A model generated the notes under the pieces. The model was not told the origin of the DNA, ran no database searches, and saw only the letters and a program-made list of their open reading frames with translations. Below are positions 57,601-64,000 of a stretch of DNA of 64,000 nucleotides, piece after piece. Numbering within the stretch: the stretch's first letter is position 1; every line of letters starts with the position of its first letter. A program made the translations under genes and the position numbers. Where the stretch lies: positions 1,890,167-1,954,166 of the forward strand of contig VJWN01000007.1 of the NCBI GenBank assembly GCA_007644065.1. Reading direction: 5' to 3'. This DNA comes from Margaritispora aquatica. Taxonomy: Eukaryota; Ascomycota; Leotiomycetes; Helotiales; Discinellaceae.

Positions 57601-60025
57601 TGATGGCACTGGAGAGACTAGTGGAATGAAGTCGAAATTCGATGACATAGTGAAGCATCTCACCCCCAAGCATAAGGAGTTCTTTCTTAAATGGGACGAT
57701 CTACTCACGAAGGAAGAGAAAGAAAGTCTAAAATTTCGTCGTGAGCTTTGGACCATGTTGAGCTCCGAGCGAGAGAAGTTGGGAAGATGCTTCTCGAACG
57801 TCATTATCGAACCTGGTTCTGCTTACGAGGATATGAGCAACCCTAAAATCAACAGATACAGATACAGCTTGATCAAGGATGCTCCTGCACCTGGTTTCTC
57901 GTTTCTAGACTCCCAGATTATTATTGGGGAGCCTATTGTTATCTCGGATGAGAAAGGCCATTTCGCACTTGCCAACGGTTACGTAACTCACGTTCGAAAA
58001 CGTAGAGTTACTGTCGCCGTCGACCGTCGATTGCATAATGCTAGGATTCGTCAACCAGGCTTTGACGAGGAAAACAACCAAGTTTTTGCCAGCATCATGG
58101 AAGTTGCATCCGAAGGGTTGTCACAAGCCAAAGCTGAAGGGAAAGTAACGGAAGCGCCAGTGAAGTACAGGCTCGACAAGGACGAATTCAGTAACGGAAT
58201 GGCCACAGTTCGAAACAATCTCCTTCAGATCATGGCAGACGGGCCTTTCGGCTCTCGTGAACTTCGGGGCCTGGTCGTTGATCTGAACGCGCCTCGTTTT
58301 AAAACCACATCAACTGCATATGTGCTGAAAGATCGGGACAGTCTGAATGTTGATCAGAGAAGAGCTATTCAGAAAGTTATGAGTGCCGAAGACTATGCTC
58401 TTGTACTTGGTATGCCTGGTACCGGAAAGACAACTACAATTGCCCATATTATCCGAGCTTTAGTGTCTCAGGGAAAGAGTGTTTTGCTCACGTCCTATAC
58501 ACATACTGCTGTGGATAACATCTTGTTAAAGCTTAAGGACGACAGTATCCCTATCCTTCGCCTGGGCGCGGTTGGCAAAATCAGCACGGAAGTTCAAGAA
58601 TTTGCAACTTTGGGAGCAACGGTCAAGACTTCTTTCGAAGAGATCAAACGCGCTTGGCACGAATCTCCAATTGTGGCTACCACATGTCTCGGCATCAATC
58701 ATGCTCTGTTTAGAGAACGTAATTTTGACTACTGTATTGTCGACGAAGCCTCGCAGATCACTCTTCCTGTCTGTATTGGCCCAATTCGTCTTGCTAAGAC
58801 ATTTATCTTGGTTGGCGATCACAATCAACTGCCACCTTTAGTTCAGAATGAGGAAGCGCGAACCGGTGGACTCGACATTAGTCTCTTCAAACATCTTTCG
58901 GATATGCATCCTTCATCGGTCGTCTACCTGGAGCACCAATATCGCATGTGCGAGGACGTGATGGCACTTAGCAACAATCTCATCTACAACGGCCGTCTCA
59001 AGTGTGGCAGTCAAGCTGTCGCCGAACGAAGTATTAACATACCTAATATGGATGCCTTGAAACTTCACCATTTCACGCCGTCTAGTCTGCCTCGAACTCA
59101 GAAGTCGTTCTGTACCAGCTTTAATTCGAGCCGTTGCTGGTTGCGCCATCTGGTCGCCCCAGAGACTAAAGTCTCATTCATCAACACCGATACTCTACTT
59201 CCTGTTTCCAGAGAAGAAGCCAAAGGAAATCGTATTGTCAACCCCACAGAAGCAGCTATCTGTGTCCAGCTCGTAGAAGCTCTACTATCGGTCGGTGTAC
59301 CAGCCGACAGTATCGGCGTCATGACACACTACCGATCTCAACTCGCACTGCTCAGAGACGGGCTCCGGAGCCATCCTGATGTAGAAATGCATACGGCAGA
59401 TCGCTTCCAGGGCCGCGACAAAGAAGTAGTCATTTTGAGTCTTGTGAGAAGCAATGAGAACAGGAGCATTGGCGAGCTATTGAAAGATTGGAGACGAATC
59501 AATGTGGCTTTCACAAGAGCGAAGACCAAGTTGCTTGTTATTGGCAGTAAAGAAACGCTGCAGGGGAATGGGCCGAATGCTAACGGGGAGGAGGAAATGG
59601 TCGCTCGTTTCGTGAAGCTGATGGAGAGTAAAGAGTGGATCTACGACCTCCCTATTGATGCATTGAGTGACCATATCTTCGAAAAACAAGCTTCCCAGAC
59701 GCAAGCTACGGCTTCGGTGAGGTATGCACCGCCTTGTTCGCGACCGGAGAAGATTAAACTAGACAAGGACGAAAACAATCCTCTCATCAAAATTGACGTT
59801 GATGTCGAGATGGAGAACGCGGTGGCTTTCGCCGAGAAGAAAAGGAAGGCTTTTGGCCCGGTCCTGAGTGGGAAGGACAATATCAGGCCTAGAATTGGTG
59901 GTGGGGGATTCGGTATTGCGGGCAAGCAGGGCAGAGTTCCTAATAAGCGAGTCCAGGGGCAAAAGCCGTTCAAAATCCCTGCGATGGGAGTAATGAGAGA
60001 TGTGGTTAATGAGGCGTTGGGATAG
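54680..60025 (+). CDS. DNA2: Dna2 nuclease-helicase
   Basis: Five exons (54680-54730, about 54793-56364, 56424-56519, 56572-57066, 57119-60025) give about 1706 residues. The first intron boundaries are the least certain. Dna2 trims long Okazaki flaps and resects DNA ends. The first 560 residues are disordered. The core starts with ARAIQRYLVTTILENDY near 545. The RecB-type nuclease follows, with GNIDATVQV and PFEVKTGKNP near 795 and the Fe-S cysteine cluster CNRCYAKVPC near 882. An SF1B helicase has Walker A GMPGTGKTTT near 1169, DEASQ, and DRFQGRDKEVVILSLVRS then NVAFTRAKTKL. Its Fe-S cluster depends on the CIA pathway, to which NAR1 belongs. Confidence 0.95.
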
Positions 60026-60395
60026 AGTAACTTCGCTTTGGATGGGAAGGAGAAGGAGAAGTGTTGGTGATTGGGAATAGCTGGATTGAGTTATTGTGTG
60101 AGTTTTGTGATGTTGGGATAGGCGTCATGGATGAACACGTATTGCATTCACGAAATCAAGCCTCATTGCATAGGGAGCGAGCGAGTTTAGTATAGCAGAG
60201 CGTTGGCGTTACAGTCATTCAGGATCAGATGATTGTCTTGAATATTGCTACTTGAATAAAGTATGCACACAGCCAATTCGTATAGACACAGTTTCAGAAT
60301 GAAATGATGAGAAGCATGTTTCACTCAATGAGATCTTTTACTTGCCGTGACATACTTGATATCTTAATTCTTCGATGGAGTGGCTGCACCTCCTA
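60026..60395. other. 3' intergenic spacer between convergent genes
   Basis: The 370-bp gap between the stops of DNA2 and the BRE4-like gene holds no gene; it must contain both polyadenylation regions. Confidence 0.7.
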
Positions 60396-63300
60396 TCAAC
60401 GCCGCCGTCTAGGCTCACTACCAACTCCAAGCCCACCATGCACCATCGCAGCTCTCGAAACCTGCTCGTCACTTATATCTTCCAGCAAACTCGGATCAAC
60501 AAGATCGAATCTAACACTCTTCATTAGCCTAGAATCCTAACCTGCCAATCTACACATCACTTAGCAAGCAAGCGAAGAATCCAATAACTCACCCCTGCTC
60601 TCCCACAATCTCCTTGGTATACCTCTGCAGCTGCTCCAGCTGCTCTACGCATCCCGTCAAGCTCTCCGAGTACGAGTAGCTGTATATCTGTGACCACTTC
60701 CTGTTTTCCCGTTCGGTGTCGAGACGCATGATATTCGGGTTTGCGGCGTGGTAGGCTTCCAGTTTGGCCATGTGATCTAAGAGGCGTTTTCGTGCGAGGA
60801 CTGCGGAGGGGAGGTAGCGCTTTGTTTGCTTGTTAGTGGTGTGTATTGGTTAAGGAGAGGAGGCGGGCAAAAATGAGAGTGAGGCTTATGATTGCGAGTT
60901 TTAAATGGATGGTAAGGAAGAGAAGAAAGGGGAATAGGCCTACAGGGACGGGTCTTCCTCCTCGTAGAGCGCCTGCTAGGACGTAGAGATTCATGAGAAT
61001 GGCTGCAACTGCATCTCGTCTGTAGGTGAGCAGGGATTCTGCTGCTTGCTCGTTGTCGGATATGAAGTGTGGGTGGAAGAACAGGGAGGATTGGCGGACG
61101 GAAACTGTGAAGTTAGTGTGCGCGTGTCTCAGTGGCACATTGGCCATGAAGCATTATTTTCAGTAAGTAGGAGTGCTCATCGGGATCAATACAACCAACA
61201 GGCATTTTGACGGGTCGAATTCACAGGTGTGGGGGTGAAAACCAATGGAAAAGTGTAGCATAAATAAGATCAAGGACTTACCGAGATATTCGAAAAATCG
61301 CTCAGAAGCGTCGATTAGAGCGCTGTACGGGAGAGGGTCAAAGGGACCTCGAAGACGGATTTCATGGCGAGTCAATGCCTGTCGAGAGGTGAGTTGGGGA
61401 TAAGAACTAGCCTCTAATGGAATCAATCTTACCATCAATTGTCGAATGCGAACAAAGCCTTCACGGAGACGACCTTCTAGCATCTCTATGGAATGGTTAG
61501 TATGCCCCAAAATACTATACAATTTGGCCCTTACCTGATCGCTCAATATCCTCATTTCCTGGCTCTTCACCCTTTTCATAATACACATACTTGGCTACTA
61601 CACCTCTATAGATAACACTAGAATATACCATCATATTCGCCAATGCCTTTCTCAACTCATGTCTAGCCACAAAGGGCCATAAAATCCAGTTCACTACTAC
61701 AGCAGCAACGACACCAACCACAAACGACGCACCTCTTGTCCATGCTATTTGCACGATTGAAGGTTGGCCTTCCACAGCTTTTGCTCCGAGCGAGACAACC
61801 ACGAAGGAAACGCAACCAACAATGCCAGATCGAGGATGCGAGGATTGTGTGAATCTGTATAGCATGGGAAGCATGTAGATGACGGCGAACGCAGCCTGTT
61901 ATAGAAGTGCCTAGTTAGTTGTGTTTTCGTATTCGTCAAAAAATGCGGTGTTCAGAAAAATTGGCTTGATTTGTGTTCCTTCGACTTCAAGAATTGGATG
62001 TTGACAATATCTTCGGACATATCATGGAAGATTACATTGACTCTGTGTTCCTTTACCTGGAACGGATATCACTCCTTGCAGTCACAATTTCGAAAGAAGA
62101 GAGAGAAAGACTTGCCATGACATAAGGATCTCCATCTCGAGCGTAGTAAGCAAGGCCTCCCCAGACTGTACCTAGAACACCGCATATTGCACGCGTAATG
62201 AGATCCTGAAAGTTTCCTCCTACTCTATCAAACGTTTAGTGTACTTCCAAAGATGATAAACCATACGTACCTGGGATGCATCATTATCCAGACCTAACAT
62301 CAAATTAGCATATGAGTCGATATTTTATTCTAATTTGTAAGAATCGGACTTCAAAGTTTACATTAAGCTAGCACTTCGAGTATCAGATTCAATGGAAAGG
62401 TGCGCTTACCATTACCACAGCCCACCAACATTCGTTTGTATTCCACCAGCCACGGCTTTGATATAGCCAAGCTGGTACGGACAATAATGAGGTGACAATA
62501 GCGACTTTCAACGCAAATCGTGTTTCAAAACCTTGGAGTCGATGTAAAACAGTCCATGCCCTATACCGTAGCCTTATATGTTTCGATGTTGTTCGATCCA
62601 TTGCAACATCTTCCTCCTCCTCGTACTTGCCAATAGTGTCGGTACGCCTGACGGGCTTCATCTCATCCTGAACTTCACCCTCAGCTGATTCATGTGGGTG
62701 AGGCTGGTACACATTTGCCATGCCCTTCATTGTTTTGGCTAATTGTGATTGACTGTGAAAATAAAAGCCTGCGGTGACACCGCCTCGATCATGACGTACT
62801 TGCGCATTTGTACGCTGTATAGCTTTTTTGAAGGGATAAGAGGGAAGATATAGCCTCCATCCTGGACTTCGTTGTTGCATCTCCATAACTTTTACTAAAA
62901 GAGCTTCTACAGTGGTGGCAGCCTGTCTAATGGGGTGAACAAACAGAAACAGTTGAACGACTTCTGGATGATCCGAGTATGTAGGTGGCAAAGCAGGATT
63001 GTCCATTAATGATTCCTCCTCCTCGTCGTATTTCATCATCGTCTTACGTAGCTTCGTAACGGCGCCGATAATGTCTGACGATATATCGAGTGGTGGTCCC
63101 AGATATTTTCTGTATCCCGACATGTCTAACAATACAGCATCACATCGCTCAAGAGAAGATCGCATGCACGATAGTAGCTTTGAAGTAGGATCTGCCAATC
63201 TGCTAGTGACTAGTCTTACAGCCTTTTCTCCAGTGTCCGTGCGAACAATTGCTGGTCGTCTCTGAGGAGGATCGATGTCGACCACGCTCTCATTGCTATC

Positions 63301-64000
63301 ATTCCTGCCACTTTGTTGTCCAAAATCATTCTTCTGTGATGAGTTACTTTGTTGATCAAATAAATGAGTGTCCATCCTGAGTGACAACAAAGATCTGATG
63401 ACTGCTTGCATAAGATTTCTTAACTGCATGACCTCCGAGGGATGAAATCGGGTAATGGAGATATCTAAAACCAAGTCTCTGTGAGCTTGAGATAAATTGA
63501 CAAAAGTCCATGCGAGATCTCTATGACAGTATAGGCGATGCTCTTGTGGAAGCACAAGACCTCGCTGCATCACTGCAAAAGCATTGTGTAAAGATACAGC
63601 AAGTGGTCTTGAGCCTGCATCTGGGTAAAATGTACAGCAGATAATTAAACATAGAGCTTGGCCTACCAGCCATGGAATAGCAAAATCAAACAACTTGCGC
63701 CAATTGATCGCTTCCGATGTATCAGCGAGTAGCGTATAGATGATTGCAAATCCGGCACAGAGAACCAGTTGGTACATTCGGATGAAATACGATCTCATTG
63801 CTGCAATAGTCCCCATAAAAAGGACAAGAAACATAGCCAGAATTCCACCATAACCTCTCCTGGCGGCATCTGTTGAATCTGACATCCATAGCGCAAATGC
63901 TCCCCATCCTAAGCCAGTAGCAGACCCAAGGATAGTCAGGATAGCTCCATCAACCTGAGCTCCAATTGTCCGTCCTGGATGATTGATAATGGTGGAAAGG
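60396..64000 (-). CDS. BRE4-like multispanning membrane protein (ArAE/FUSC superfamily), 5' end outside window
   Basis: Nine exons on the minus strand: 62410 to beyond 64000, then 62271-62293 (23 nt), 62116-62224 and 61535-61895. These are followed by 61433-61485, 61282-61378, 60944-61104, 60593-60819 and 60396-60528. The frame is open to the window edge (HPGRTIGAQVDGAILTILGS), so the start is missing. Two hydrophobic blocks, each with several helices, flank a long cytoplasmic stretch, the layout of fungal aromatic-acid-exporter-like proteins related to yeast Bre4. NFQDLITRAICGVLGTVWGG opens the second block. The intron from 62,115 begins GC (ATG|GCAAGT), matching the GC-AG consensus; other introns are GT-AG. 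Substrate unknown; brefeldin-A sensitivity is the phenotype linked to yeast BRE4. Confidence 0.85.

Noticed and set aside
60943..60944. third GC-AG intron in the BRE4-like gene at the RPVP junction
   Set aside because: A GT donor three bases upstream (CCT|GTAGGC) keeps the frame, so a normal GT-AG intron explains it.

Overview
This window comes from a filamentous ascomycete (Pezizomycotina). The evidence is many short (about 45-65 bp) GT-AG introns with CTRAY-like branch points, protein sequences that read as ascomycete orthologues, the DASH-complex subunit DUO1, and a block of AT-rich DNA that carries the marks of repeat-induced point mutation (RIP). Leotiomycetes is my guess for the class, with low confidence.

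The window has two parts. Bases 1 to about 10,880 are an extremely AT/TA-rich, gene-free island made of ruined LTR retrotransposons. A Ty1/copia relic occupies about 540-4870 and a chromodomain Ty3/gypsy relic about 5400-9420. Both have in-frame stops and Asp-to-Asn changes at the reverse-transcriptase active site. A tRNA/SINE-like fragment lies at the island edge near 10,900-10,965.

From about 11,000 onward the DNA is ordinary gene-dense euchromatin. In order: C-terminal exons of an unrecognised membrane protein (-, with a 4-N assembly gap in an exon); NAR1 (+); a SUZ-domain protein (-); TRM8 (+); MDM1-like PXA/RGS/PX protein (+); VPS25 (+, with a GC-AG intron); an IMPACT/UPF0029 protein (+); a DUF7918-like protein (-); NTF2 (+); TVP18 (+); AIM21 (+); MCM10 (-); RNase H2 subunit B (+); DUO1 (-); an unrecognised disordered nuclear-type protein (+); PBY1 (+, SurE-TTL fusion); a small Lys-rich basic protein (-); mitochondrial 2-oxodicarboxylate carrier ODC1 (-); DNA2 (+); and a BRE4-like membrane protein (-) that runs off the right edge. 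I reconstructed exon structures by hand from splice sites and reading phase; each reconstructed CDS is divisible by three, except that the two genes incomplete here are only checked for phase between exons.

The functional theme is housekeeping. One loose cluster is notable: MCM10, RNase H2B, DUO1 and DNA2 (replication, ribonucleotide removal, kinetochore) sit within about 22 kb. Two of their shared divergent promoters carry ACGCG(T) motifs typical of the MBF cell-cycle factor. I did not find a CRISPR, toxin, secondary-metabolite or otherwise clearly new multigene system. The most unusual items are the RIP-inactivated transposons, two GC-AG introns, several micro-exons, the MCB-bearing divergent promoters and two or three unrecognised proteins.
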